Source: Amycolatopsis azurea DSM 43854 (lineage in GTDB: Bacteria > Actinomycetota > Actinomycetes > Mycobacteriales > Pseudonocardiaceae). Taken from it: a DNA stretch of 64,000 nucleotides. The position numbers and the translations under genes were made by a program. Location: NCBI RefSeq assembly GCF_001995215.1, contig NZ_MUXN01000004.1:193-64192 (forward strand). Direction: 5' to 3'. Positions 18,988-27,680 of the stretch are shown in pieces. The notes beneath the pieces were generated by a model. That model saw nothing but the letters and a program-made list of their open reading frames with translations. It ran no database searches and was not told the origin of the DNA. The stretch's first letter is position 1. Every line of letters starts with the position of its first letter.

Positions 18988-19629
18988 GTGGGTCGACTCG
19001 TGGTTATCGAAGGTCTGGACGGTGCGGGCAAGCGCACCCTCGCCGACGCGCTGACCGGCGCGCTGAACGCCGCCGGGGCGAGCGTCGCGTCCATCGCGTT
19101 TCCGCGCTACGGCGAAAGCGTGCACGCCGACCTGGTGAAGGAAGCGCTGCACCGAGGGCACGGCGACCTCATCGACTCCGTGTACGGCATGGCGTTGCTG
19201 TACGCGCTCGACCGGCGGGGAGCGGCAGGCGAGATCCGCGCCCGTCTCGGCGATCACGACGTCGTGCTGCTCGACAGGTACGTCGCGTCGAACGCGGCGT
19301 ACGGCGCCGCCCGGCTCCACCAGGGCGCGGACGGCGAGTTCGTGCGCTGGCTCCGGGAACAGGAGATCGACCGGTTCGGCTTGCCGGTGCCCGCCGCGCA
19401 TCTGCTGCTCCGGGTCACCGCCGACGTCGCCGCCGACCGCGCGCAGCGCCGCGCGGCGAGCGACGCCGACCGCGCGCGGGACTCCTTCGAGACCGACGAC
19501 GCGCTCCAGAAGCGGTGCTCGGTGGTCTACGACGAACTCGCCGCGACGGGCTGGCTCGCGCCCTGGCACGTTCTCGACGGTGTCGCCGGTGTCGACACCA
19601 CGGCGCTCGCGACCTCCCTCCTCCTCTAA
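18988..19629 (+). CDS. tmk: Thymidylate kinase
   Basis: A 213-residue dTMP kinase that makes dTDP for DNA synthesis. The P-loop is GLDGAGKRT, the DRY motif appears as LLDRYVASNAAYGAARL, and the LID region carries RAASDADRARD. The GAGKRT variant and length match M. tuberculosis Tmk (Rv3247c). GTG start. The stop codon overlaps the convergent Rieske gene by 4 nt. In mycobacteria tmk is followed directly by mtrA; here an unrelated betaine catabolic regulon is inserted. Confidence 0.93.
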   Translation: MGRLVVIEGLDGAGKRTLADALTGALNAAGASVASIAFPRYGESVHADLVKEALHRGHGDLIDSVYGMALLYALDRRGAAGEIRARLGDHDVVLLDRYVASNAAYGAARLHQGADGEFVRWLREQEIDRFGLPVPAAHLLLRVTADVAADRAQRRAASDADRARDSFETDDALQKRCSVVYDELAATGWLAPWHVLDGVAGVDTTALATSLLL

Positions 19630-20753
19630 ACGCGGTCTTCCAGATGAGTGCGCAGCCAGGCGTGGAACTCGCCGATGTGGTGCTCGGACGGCATCAGCAC
19701 CCCTCCGGCGCGGTAGGCCCGGGACGCCATCGCGGGCTGGCAGCGTTCGCAGGCGTCGAAGTCCTGCTCGTTGACGCGGTGGAACAACTCCACCGAACGT
19801 GACACGTCCCGCCCTGTCGCCACGACGTCGGCCGAATAGAGCCAGTCGCATTCGACGACCGTCCGGTCCGGTGCGAGCGGGTACATCCGGTGGAAGATCA
19901 CGTGGTCCGGCACCAGGTTCACGAACACCTGCGGCCGGATGGTGATCGCGTAGTACCGCCTGTCCTGTTCGTTCGCGACGCCGTCGAGCCGCTCGAAACC
20001 CGAACCGCCGTCGATGGTGAACCCCTCGACGTCCTCGCCGAATTCGGCGCCGTGCCCGACGTAGTACTGCGCCGCGTACCCGTCCGCGAACTCCGGCAGC
20101 ACCTCGGTCAGCTCGGGATGGATGGTCGCGCAGTGGTAGCACTCCATGAAGTTCTCGACGATCAGTTTCCAGTTCGCCTTGACGTCGTAGGTGATCCGGC
20201 GCCCGACCGAGAGCTCGTCGAGGCCGTAGTGCCCGATCGACTCCAGATCGCCCAGCCGTTCCCGCACCGCGCCTTCGACGTCGTCCTCGAACGACGGCGG
20301 GTCCGCGGCGAGGCAGACCCACGCGTAACCCAGCCATTCCCGCAGGTGCACGGTGTGCAGGCCGTACTCGGCGCGGTCGATGCCGGGGAGGTTCGCCAGG
20401 TTCGGCGCCGCGATCAGTTTCCCGTCGAGCCCGTAGGTCCACGCGTGGTACGGACACTGGAACGCGCGCTTCACCGTACCCGTCTCTTCCGTGCACAGCC
20501 GGGCGCCGCGATGACGGCAGACGTTGAGGAACGCCCGCAGCCCGCCGTCCCTGCCCCGGCCGACGAGCACGCTCTCGCGTCCGATTTGGACGGTCCGGTA
20601 GTCGCCGGCCGACGGCAGGTCCGCCGAGCGCACGGCGCAGAACCACTGTCGTTCGAAGATCTTTTCCTGCTCCGCCGCGAAGATCGCGGGATCGGTGTAG
20701 TAGCCGCCGCCCAGGGTCGGGATCAGGCTGGAGGACTGTCCGGTCAGAGTCAT
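19626..20753 (-). CDS. gbcA: Rieske-type oxygenase, probable glycine betaine demethylase (GbcA-like)
   Basis: A 375-residue ring-hydroxylating-type oxygenase alpha subunit. The Rieske [2Fe-2S] centre is Cys79-x-His81 and Cys100-x2-His103. The mononuclear iron site is in [15 protein letters not shown] (His207, His212) with a later Asp in EQDFDACE. The sequence resembles GbcA and stachydrine demethylases that turn glycine betaine into dimethylglycine. It is the last gene of a three-gene operon coupled by 4-nt overlaps with the sarcosine and dimethylglycine oxidases, so the substrate assignment follows strongly from context. Its electron donors are probably the divergent ferredoxin and reductase at 25434-26884. 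Confidence 0.85.
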   Translation of the reverse strand: MTLTGQSSSLIPTLGGGYYTDPAIFAAEQEKIFERQWFCAVRSADLPSAGDYRTVQIGRESVLVGRGRDGGLRAFLNVCRHRGARLCTEETGTVKRAFQCPYHAWTYGLDGKLIAAPNLANLPGIDRAEYGLHTVHLREWLGYAWVCLAADPPSFEDDVEGAVRERLGDLESIGHYGLDELSVGRRITYDVKANWKLIVENFMECYHCATIHPELTEVLPEFADGYAAQYYVGHGAEFGEDVEGFTIDGGSGFERLDGVANEQDRRYYAITIRPQVFVNLVPDHVIFHRMYPLAPDRTVVECDWLYSADVVATGRDVSRSVELFHRVNEQDFDACERCQPAMASRAYRAGGVLMPSEHHIGEFHAWLRTHLEDRV

Positions 20754-21895
20754 CTCTTCGCTCCCGTCAGCCGGGCGGGGTCGAACAGGGCGATCGGATG
20801 CTCGGTGGTGCCGTCCACCACCAGATCGGCGAGCACTTCGCCGACCACCGGGACGAACTTGAAGCCGTGCCCGGAGAAGCCGCAGGCGACCACCACGCGT
20901 TCGTGCGCGGGATGCCGGGAGAGGACGAAATGCTCGTCGGGGGTGTTGGTGTACATGCAGGTCGCCCCGCGCAGGAACGCGCCGGGCAGCGACGGCATCT
21001 TCCGCCCGACGAACTCCGAGATCTCGCCGACCTCCTCCGCGTGCACCGTCCGGTCGATGGTCTCCGGCGTGCAGGTCTCGCCGCCGCGGAAGAACGCGAC
21101 CTTCACGCTCCCGGCGTCGTCGTGGGAGGGGAAGCCGTAGAACTGACGGCCGGTTTCGCCTTCCCAGACGTAGATCGGATGCCGCTCGGCGCGGAACTCC
21201 TCCGCCCCGTCCGAAGGTGCGAACCAGTACTGGACCTGACGTTCGATCGTGAACTCGACGCCGAGTTCGGCGAGCAGCCCCGGTGCCCAGGCGCCGGGGC
21301 AGATCACCAGCTGTTCCGCGGTGTAGAAGCTCTCGGACGTCCCGACCCGGACCCCGGTGGACGTCTGCCGCCACGACAGGACCTTCTCCTCGTGGTGCAG
21401 ATCCGCCCCGGCCCGCGCGGCGAGCTGGAGATGCGCCGCCACGCTGCCTTCCGGCACCACGAAGCCGGCGTTCTCCTCGTACAGCGCGATCTCGTGGTCC
21501 GCCGGGTTCATCGTCGGGAACCGGCGCCGGATCTCCGCGGCGTCCAGGAGTTCGTGCGGCAGCTCCCATTCCCGCGCGCTGGCCAGGCTGCCCGACACCG
21601 TCCGCGAATCGGGGCCGCCGAGCATGATCCCGCCGCAGCGGGTGAAGATCCTCCGGCCCGAGTCCCGTTCGACGCCGCCCCACAGTTCGTGTGCCCGCAG
21701 CAGGAGCGGGACGTACGCGGGATCCTCGAAGTACGCCTGCCGGGTGATCCGCGAGCCGCCGTGGCTGGACCCGAGGTTGTGCACCGGCGCGAACTGGTCG
21801 ATGCCCAGCACGCGCTGTCCCCGCCGGGCGAGCCGGTACGCGGCCGCGCTGCCCATCCCGCCGAGGCCGACGACGATGACGTCGTAGTGGGTCAT
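20750..21895 (-). CDS. solA: Monomeric sarcosine oxidase
   Basis: A 381-residue FAD enzyme of the MSOX/N-methyltryptophan oxidase family, oxidising sarcosine to glycine, formaldehyde and hydrogen peroxide. The Rossmann motif is [12 protein letters not shown] at residues 8-19, [15 protein letters not shown] follows, and the probable covalent FAD cysteine lies in [13 protein letters not shown]. Length matches the monomeric class. Both ends overlap neighbours by 4 nt (ATGA), giving tight translational coupling between dimethylglycine oxidase and GbcA. It performs the last demethylation of betaine. Confidence 0.9.
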   Translation of the reverse strand: MTHYDVIVVGLGGMGSAAAYRLARRGQRVLGIDQFAPVHNLGSSHGGSRITRQAYFEDPAYVPLLLRAHELWGGVERDSGRRIFTRCGGIMLGGPDSRTVSGSLASAREWELPHELLDAAEIRRRFPTMNPADHEIALYEENAGFVVPEGSVAAHLQLAARAGADLHHEEKVLSWRQTSTGVRVGTSESFYTAEQLVICPGAWAPGLLAELGVEFTIERQVQYWFAPSDGAEEFRAERHPIYVWEGETGRQFYGFPSHDDAGSVKVAFFRGGETCTPETIDRTVHAEEVGEISEFVGRKMPSLPGAFLRGATCMYTNTPDEHFVLSRHPAHERVVVACGFSGHGFKFVPVVGEVLADLVVDGTTEHPIALFDPARLTGAKR

Positions 21896-24330
21896 GCGGC
21901 GCTCCTGATCCGGGTCATCCCGGGGTCGAACAGCGGTTCACTCGCCACGACGGCGGGGATCCGCTCGCCGAAGTACTCTATCTCCAGCGGCCTGCCCGGC
22001 TGGGTGAACTCCACCGGAAGCCAGGCGTACGCGATGTTCTTGCCGACGGTGTAGCCGTACGCGGCGCTGGTGACGTATCCGGCGGGACGGCCGTCGGCGT
22101 ACACGGGTTCCTTGCCCAGCACCACCGCGTACGGATCGTCGACGGTCAGGCAGGTCAGCTTCCGGGTGACGGTCTCCGCCGACCGGCCCGCCAGCGCGTC
22201 CCGCCCGATGAAGTAGCCCTTGTCCATCCGCACGGCGAATCCGAGACCGGCCTCGTACGGGTCGTGTTCGGCGGTGACGTCCGTGCCCCACAGCCGGTAC
22301 CCCTTTTCCAAGCGCATGCTGGAGAAGGCGTCCCGCCCGGCGGCGATGATCCCGTGTCGCTGCCCGGCTTCCCAGAGCGTGTCCCACAGTTCGCGGCCGA
22401 GATCGGCGCTCGTGTACAGCTCCCAGCCGAGTTCGCCCACATAGGACAGTCGCATGGCGGTGACCGGTACCAGGCCGACGTATACCGGTTTCGTCTTGAA
22501 GTACCCCATCGCCTTGTGCGAGAAGTCCGTTGTGGACAGTGGTTGCAACACCGCCCTGGCGAGCGGCCCCCAGAGTCCGACGCAGCAGGTGCCCGGTGTG
22601 GTTTCGTGGATCTGCGCGGCGCCGTCACCGGGGAGGTGCCGTCGCAGCCAGTCGATGTCGATGGCGCTGTTGACGCCCACCTGGAACCGTTCGGCGCCGA
22701 GCCGGGCGACGGTCAGATCGCTGCGCACGCCGCCGTCTTCGTCGAGCAGCAGCGTGTAGGTGACCGAGCCGGGTTTCTTGTCGAGCTGGTTCGTGGTCAT
22801 CGTCTGGAGGAACGGCAACGCACCCGGACCGGTGACCTCCACGCGTTTCAGCGCCGTCATGTCGAACATCGCGACCCGCTGCCGCGCGACCAGTGCTTCG
22901 GCGCCGCCGATCGGGGACCAGTATCGCGCGGCCCAGTCGTTGCGCTCCGGGACGAGGCCGGCTTCCGGGAGGTTCGCGTTCGCCTCGTACCAGTGCGGCC
23001 GTTCCCAGCCGCTCGCTTCGAGGAAGTACGCGCCGAGCGCCGCCTGCCGTTCGTGGAAGGGACTCGTCCGCAGCGGCCGCGGTTCTTCCATGGGCTGCAA
23101 GGGATGGACGACGTCGTAGACCTCGGCGAAGCTCTGGCAGCTGCGCGCCATGACGTAGTCCGGGGCCAGCTGCACGCGTTCGAACCGGGCGAGGTCGCAG
23201 CCGTGCAGATCGGCGCCGGGCTGCCCGTCGACCAGCCAGCGCGCCATCGCCCGCGCGACCCCGGCCGAATGCGTGATCCAGACGGCTTCGGCGACCCAGA
23301 ACCCGTCGAGATCCGGGTGCTCGCCCAGGAGCGGCATCCCGTCCGGGGTGAAGGAGAACAGGCCGTTGATGCCCTCTTCGACCTTGGTCTCGCCCAGCGA
23401 GGGGAGCAGGTCGACGGCGGCGGCCCAGGACTCCTCGAAGTCCGCGGGCGTGAACGCGAGTTCCGACGGCATGCCCTCGCCGGCGCCGATCTCCCGGGGA
23501 GGCAACGGCATCGGCCGGTGCCCGTACGCGCCGATGCCGATCCGGTCGGTGTGCTCGCGGAAGTAGAGATCGGCGTCCTGATGCCGCAGGATCGGCCGGG
23601 TGGCCTCTTCGGTCACCCCGGCGAGTGACGGCAGGGGACTGGTGCGCGCGTACTGGTGCGCCATCGGGACCAGCGGGATCGCGAGGTCCACCAGTTCGCC
23701 GAGCAGCGGTCCCCACATCCCGGCACACGAGACCACGACGTCCGCGCGGAAACTCCCGGTCTCGGTGGTGACGCCGGTGACCCGGCCGCCCGCCCGTTCG
23801 ACCCCGACGACCTTCTGGCGCGGCAGGAACCTGGCGCCGCGCCCGATCGCGCGGCGGGCCTGCGCCTCGGCGGCCCGCAAGGGTTTGGCCAGGCCGTCGG
23901 AGGGGATGTGGAACCCGCCGAGCACCTTGGCCGGGTCGAGCATCGGATGCAGTGCCGCGCATTCGCCCGGCTCGATCAGCCTGCTTTCGATCCCGGACGC
24001 GGTCGCCCAGCCGTGCCGCCGCTTGAGATCGGCCAGCCGTTCGGGAGTCGTGGCCACCTCCAGCCCGCCGACCTGCCGGAAACACGGGCTCCCGTCGAGG
24101 TCGAGCGCGCCGTATTTGGCGACGGTGTACCGGGCGAATCCGGTCATCGTCCGGCAGGTGTTGGTCTGGAAGACCAGGCCGGGCGCGTGCGAGCTGGAGC
24201 CGCCGGTGGCGAACAGGTCGCCCTGGTCCAGCACGGTGAGGTCGGTCCAGCCACGTTCGGTGAGCTCGTCGGCGAGCGCGCAGCCGACGATTCCGGCGCC
24301 GATCACGACGACGCGGGGTCCAGGGGGCAT
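21892..24330 (-). CDS. Dimethylglycine oxidase (FAD-dependent, GcvT-type C-terminus)
   Basis: An 812-residue two-domain enzyme. The N-terminal DAO-type FAD domain has [17 protein letters not shown] and a probable covalent-FAD His48 in [11 protein letters not shown]. From about residue 430 the GcvT-like folate domain follows ([30 protein letters not shown] segments). It would oxidise dimethylglycine to sarcosine and pass the one-carbon unit to tetrahydrofolate. ATG at 24330 has AGGAGG 11 nt upstream, a rather long spacing; a TTG-type longer frame reaches 24435 but crosses the likely operator. First gene of the betaine operon. Confidence 0.88.
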   Translation of the reverse strand: MPPGPRVVVIGAGIVGCALADELTERGWTDLTVLDQGDLFATGGSSSHAPGLVFQTNTCRTMTGFARYTVAKYGALDLDGSPCFRQVGGLEVATTPERLADLKRRHGWATASGIESRLIEPGECAALHPMLDPAKVLGGFHIPSDGLAKPLRAAEAQARRAIGRGARFLPRQKVVGVERAGGRVTGVTTETGSFRADVVVSCAGMWGPLLGELVDLAIPLVPMAHQYARTSPLPSLAGVTEEATRPILRHQDADLYFREHTDRIGIGAYGHRPMPLPPREIGAGEGMPSELAFTPADFEESWAAAVDLLPSLGETKVEEGINGLFSFTPDGMPLLGEHPDLDGFWVAEAVWITHSAGVARAMARWLVDGQPGADLHGCDLARFERVQLAPDYVMARSCQSFAEVYDVVHPLQPMEEPRPLRTSPFHERQAALGAYFLEASGWERPHWYEANANLPEAGLVPERNDWAARYWSPIGGAEALVARQRVAMFDMTALKRVEVTGPGALPFLQTMTTNQLDKKPGSVTYTLLLDEDGGVRSDLTVARLGAERFQVGVNSAIDIDWLRRHLPGDGAAQIHETTPGTCCVGLWGPLARAVLQPLSTTDFSHKAMGYFKTKPVYVGLVPVTAMRLSYVGELGWELYTSADLGRELWDTLWEAGQRHGIIAAGRDAFSSMRLEKGYRLWGTDVTAEHDPYEAGLGFAVRMDKGYFIGRDALAGRSAETVTRKLTCLTVDDPYAVVLGKEPVYADGRPAGYVTSAAYGYTVGKNIAYAWLPVEFTQPGRPLEIEYFGERIPAVVASEPLFDPGMTRIRSAA

Positions 24331-24397
24331 GGTGCGGGGAACCTCCTGCCTGCCCGTGAAGTCCACAAAGGACACGGGCATCGGGGTGACAGGCGCT

Positions 24398-24463
24398 GTT
24401 GCGGATGAGGCACGTTGTTCCGTCTTCAGCAACAAAGTGCGGCACGTGCGGGCGCGCTGTCAA
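24398..24463 (-). promoter_or_regulatory. Promoter and operator of the betaine operon
   Basis: On the minus strand a perfect TTGACA -35 (24463-24458) is followed after 18 nt by a -10-like CACTTT (24439-24434). Immediately downstream is a 36-nt element with GTTGC/GCAAC ends (24398-24433) and a GAGGCACGTT...CCGTCT core shared with 25363-25398. Likely repressed by the adjacent IclR-type protein; that is inference. Confidence 0.65.
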
Positions 24464-24495
24464 GAGCCCGAAAAGGTCCCCTGGTTCAAGGGGCG

Positions 24496-25281
24496 CTACT
24501 CCGCGAAGTACCCCAGCTGCGCCGAAAGATCGGCGGAGGCCTCGGCGAGCGGCCGCACGATCTGCCGCACCCGCTGCTTCGAAAGCCGGTACGACGGACC
24601 GGAGGCGCTCATCGCCGCGACGACGTCGCCGCCGGGGCCGAGCACCGGCACCGCGACCGCGTGCATCCCCAGCTCCAGCTCCTCGAAGCAGGCCGCGTAC
24701 CCGTCCTCCGCGACCCGCCGCAGTTCCGCGCTCAGCTCGTCCGGATCGACCGTGGTCCGCGGTGTGAACTGTTCGAGTTTCCGCCGGAGCAAGCGTTTGC
24801 GCTCGCCGTCGCCCATATGCGCGAGCAGCACCTTCCCGCTGGACGTCGCGTGCAGGGGCGTGCGCTGGCCGGTCCAGTTCTGCGTGGTGATCGCGGCCGA
24901 ACCGCGGGCCTGGCTGACGTTGATCGCCACCCCGTCGTCGGCGATCGCGATGTTGACCGTCTCGCCGAGCGTCTCCGCCAGGCCCTGGCAGGTCTGCCTG
25001 CCGAGTTTCGCCAGGTCCATCCGGCCGGTGGCGGCACCCGCCAGCCGGACGATCCCGAAGCCGATCGCGTACTTGCCGCGTTCCCCGAGCTGCACGACGA
25101 GGCCACGGTTCTCCAGGACACTCAGCAGCCGGGAAGCCGTCGACTTGTGCACGCCGAGTTCGCCCGCGATCTCGGTGATCCCCGTTTCCCCGTTGCGTGC
25201 CAGCAGCTCCAGCACGCTGATCGCGCGATCGACGGACTGCACCTGACTGGGCGTTGCGTTCCCCGCGTCCTGGTTCCGCAT
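24496..25281 (-). CDS. IclR-family transcriptional regulator of the betaine cluster
   Basis: A 261-residue IclR protein. An N-terminal winged helix (VDRAISVLELLARN, ITEIAGELGVHKSTASRLL) precedes a GAF-like effector domain (HATSSGKVLLAH, EELELGMHAVAVPVLGPGG). ATG at 25281 is chosen; a longer open frame continues to 26025 but lacks support. It sits between the two catabolic transcription units, and related palindromes lie at both promoters, so it is probably the local regulator. The effector could be betaine, dimethylglycine or sarcosine. Confidence 0.9.
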   Translation of the reverse strand: MRNQDAGNATPSQVQSVDRAISVLELLARNGETGITEIAGELGVHKSTASRLLSVLENRGLVVQLGERGKYAIGFGIVRLAGAATGRMDLAKLGRQTCQGLAETLGETVNIAIADDGVAINVSQARGSAAITTQNWTGQRTPLHATSSGKVLLAHMGDGERKRLLRRKLEQFTPRTTVDPDELSAELRRVAEDGYAACFEELELGMHAVAVPVLGPGGDVVAAMSASGPSYRLSKQRVRQIVRPLAEASADLSAQLGYFAE

Positions 25282-25334
25282 GACGCAACAGTAGCCGTTT
25301 CGCCGCGATTCGTTCGGCTGAGTGGGCGAATCCC

Positions 25335-25398
25335 TTGACGCACCGGTCCCTCGGGCGCGATTGTTGCGCAGAGCACGTTCCGTCTCGTAATACGCAAC
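25335..25398 (+). promoter_or_regulatory. Promoter and operator of the ferredoxin-reductase operon
   Basis: TTGACG at 25335-25340, then 18 nt, then the -10-like GATTGT (25359-25364). A 36-nt element with GTTGC/GCAAC ends covers 25363-25398 and shares its GAGCACGTT...CCGTCT core with the site at 24398. It lies 36 nt before the ferredoxin start and 82 nt before the iclR start on the other strand. Confidence 0.65.
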
Positions 25399-25433
25399 AT
25401 CAACAACCGTCGGTCCTTTCCCCGGAGGCCCCG

Positions 25434-25751
25434 ATGATCCGTGCCTGCTCAGTCTCCGAACTTCCCGAGGGTGAGGCTCTCCGCCTCGAAGGTCCCGTAC
25501 CCGTCTCGGTCTTCCATTCCGAGGGCGGGTATTACGCCCTCGACGACACATGCAGCCATCAGGACGCGTCGCTCGCCGACGGCTGGATCGAGGGCTGCTT
25601 CGTCGAATGCCCGTTGCACGCCGCCCGATTCGATCTGCGGACCGGCGTCCCGGACTGCCTGCCCGCGAAGAGCGCCGTGCGCACGTACCCGGTCGTGGTC
25701 GCCGACGGGGTGATCTACGTGGACACCGGGGCTCAGCGGGACGTCGCTTGA
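25434..25751 (+). CDS. Rieske-type ferredoxin (oxygenase electron-transfer component)
   Basis: A 105-residue Rieske [2Fe-2S] ferredoxin. Cluster ligands are Cys40-x-His42 (CSHQDASL) and Cys59-x2-His62 (CPLHAARFDLRTG). It resembles the small ferredoxins of three-component dioxygenases such as BphF. ATG at 25434 follows CCGGAGG. The last codons overlap the reductase start (TTGA). Placed back-to-back with the betaine operon, it most likely carries electrons from the reductase to the GbcA-like oxygenase. Confidence 0.9.
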   Translation: MIRACSVSELPEGEALRLEGPVPVSVFHSEGGYYALDDTCSHQDASLADGWIEGCFVECPLHAARFDLRTGVPDCLPAKSAVRTYPVVVADGVIYVDTGAQRDVA

Positions 25752-26884
25752 GAACCGTCGCCGTCGTCGGCACCTCCCTGGCGGGACTCCGTTCGGCGCA
25801 GGAGTTGCGCGCGCGGGGATTCGGCGGACGGCTGGTGATGATCGGCGCCGAAGCACCGTACGACCGGCCGCCGTTGTCGAAGGATTTCTTGCTGGGCAAG
25901 GTTTCCGCCGATGATCTCGCGCTCGCCGGGCAGGACGGCCTCGATGCGTTGGACGCCGAATGGCATCTCGGGGTCCGCGCCGGAAAGCTCGGCCGCGAAG
26001 GTGTGACGCTCACCGACGGCACCACGATCGCCGCCGACGGCTACGTCATCGCGACCGGAGCGGTGGCCAGAACCCTTGGCGCGGCGAGGAATCTGAAAGG
26101 CGTTCACACCCTGCGGACACTCGGCGACGCCGTCTCGGTGAAACAGGAGCTGGCCGCGGGCCCCGCTTCGGTGGTCGTCGTCGGCGCGGGATTCATCGGC
26201 GCGGAGGTCGCGTCCGCCTGCCGTCTGCTCGGCAACGACGTCACCGTGATCGAGGCGATGCCCGTCCCGCTCGCCCCGGTCCTCGGCGCGCGGATGGGCG
26301 CGGTGTGCGGGGAACTGCACGCCGAAAACGATGTCCGGCTGATCGCGGGCGTCGCCGTCGCCGGGTTCGCCGGGACCGATCGCGTCACCGGTGTGCGGCT
26401 CGCCGACGGCCGGGAGATCCGCGCCGATCTCGTCGTCGCCGGGGTCGGGTCGCGGCCCGCCACCGAATGGCTGACCGGCTCCGGGCTCGCCGTCGACGAC
26501 GGGGTGCTGGTCGATTCCGGCTGTGTCACAGCGAATCCCCGAGTGATCGCGGTGGGTGACGTCGCGCGGTACCGCTGCCGTCTGCGCGGCAGGCGTGTCC
26601 GGGCGGAACACTGGACGGCGGCGAACGAGCAAGCGGGGGTCGCGGTCGAGAACCTGCTCGCCGGCGCGACCGTCACGCATTTCGCACGACACGGTTACTT
26701 TTGGTCCGATCAGTACGGACGGCGGCTCCAATTCGCCGGAGTGGCCACGGAAGACGTGCGGATCGTCGAAGGCGACGTGGCTTCGAAGCGGTTCGTCGCG
26801 GCCTATCACCGCGGTGACGTCCTGACCGGTGTCTTCGCGATCGACTCCCCGAGGCCGTTCACCAAGCTCCGACGCGCCCTCTAG
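25748..26884 (+). CDS. FAD-dependent ferredoxin reductase
   Basis: A 378-residue pyridine nucleotide-disulphide oxidoreductase-type ferredoxin reductase (BphA4/putidaredoxin reductase family). FAD motif VAVVGTSLAGLRSAQEL at the N-terminus, then YDRPPLSKDFL, the NAD(P)H-binding VVVVGAGFIGAEVASA, and the second FAD motif VIAVGDVARY. TTG start at 25748 overlaps the ferredoxin stop, which fixes the start. It would pass electrons from NAD(P)H to the Rieske ferredoxin and on to the betaine demethylase. Confidence 0.9.
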   Translation: MRTVAVVGTSLAGLRSAQELRARGFGGRLVMIGAEAPYDRPPLSKDFLLGKVSADDLALAGQDGLDALDAEWHLGVRAGKLGREGVTLTDGTTIAADGYVIATGAVARTLGAARNLKGVHTLRTLGDAVSVKQELAAGPASVVVVGAGFIGAEVASACRLLGNDVTVIEAMPVPLAPVLGARMGAVCGELHAENDVRLIAGVAVAGFAGTDRVTGVRLADGREIRADLVVAGVGSRPATEWLTGSGLAVDDGVLVDSGCVTANPRVIAVGDVARYRCRLRGRRVRAEHWTAANEQAGVAVENLLAGATVTHFARHGYFWSDQYGRRLQFAGVATEDVRIVEGDVASKRFVAAYHRGDVLTGVFAIDSPRPFTKLRRAL

Positions 26885-26995
26885 GGGCCGAAGACCCTAC
26901 TCGGATGGAGCAATTTGCCCGATTCGATGATCTTTCTGGTGGTCACATCGCCGGGTCGCGCGCCCGTGCGGGGAAACTAGTGCGAACATAGGTTT

Positions 26996-27673
26996 ATGAA
27001 GGCACGTGTTCTGGTCGTCGACGACGACCCTGCTCTCGCGGAGATGCTCACCATCGTGCTGCGTGGGGAGGGGTTCGACACAGCCGTCGTGGCCGACGGC
27101 TCACGAGCGCTGCCCGCGCTTCGTGAGCTGAAACCGGACCTGGTCCTCCTCGACCTCATGCTGCCCGGGATGAACGGCATCGACGTCTGCAAGGCGATCC
27201 GGGCCGAGTCCGGCGTGCCGATCGTGATGCTCACCGCCAAGAGCGACACCGTCGACATCGTCCTCGGGCTCGAATCGGGGGCCGACGACTACGTGGTCAA
27301 GCCCTTCAAGCCGAAGGAACTCGTGGCCCGCGTCCGCGCCCGGATGCGCCGCACCGAGGCCGAGCCCGCCGAGTCGCTGACGATCGGCGATCTCGCGATC
27401 GACGTCCCCGGGCACGAGGTGACCCGGGAGGGCAAGGCCATCCCGCTGACCCCGCTGGAGTTCGACCTCCTGGTCGCGCTCGCCCGCAAACCGCGTCAGG
27501 TGTTCACCCGCGAGGTCCTCCTCGAACAGGTGTGGGGCTATCGCCACGCCGCCGACACCCGGCTGGTGAACGTGCACGTCCAGCGTCTGCGCTCGAAGGT
27601 GGAGAAGGACCCGGAACACCCCGAGGTGGTGTTGACGGTCCGCGGCGTCGGGTACAAGGCCGGCCCGCCGTGA
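26996..27673 (+). CDS. mtrA: Response regulator MtrA (OmpR family)
   Basis: A 225-residue response regulator. The receiver domain has the acidic pair DDD (9-11), phosphoacceptor Asp53 in VLLDLMLPGMNG and Lys in MLTAKSD. The C-terminal winged helix ends in VNVHVQRLRSKVEKDPEHPE and VRGVGYK. Near-identity to actinobacterial MtrA is evident by eye. MtrA governs cell-wall, replication and development genes. The kinase gene mtrB follows after 7 nt. Confidence 0.97.
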   Translation: MKARVLVVDDDPALAEMLTIVLRGEGFDTAVVADGSRALPALRELKPDLVLLDLMLPGMNGIDVCKAIRAESGVPIVMLTAKSDTVDIVLGLESGADDYVVKPFKPKELVARVRARMRRTEAEPAESLTIGDLAIDVPGHEVTREGKAIPLTPLEFDLLVALARKPRQVFTREVLLEQVWGYRHAADTRLVNVHVQRLRSKVEKDPEHPEVVLTVRGVGYKAGPP

Positions 27674-27680
27674 TCACCCC

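Noticed and set aside
24496..26025. 509-residue version of the IclR protein
   Set aside because: The extra N-terminal half lies antisense to the ferredoxin and reductase genes and has no domain.
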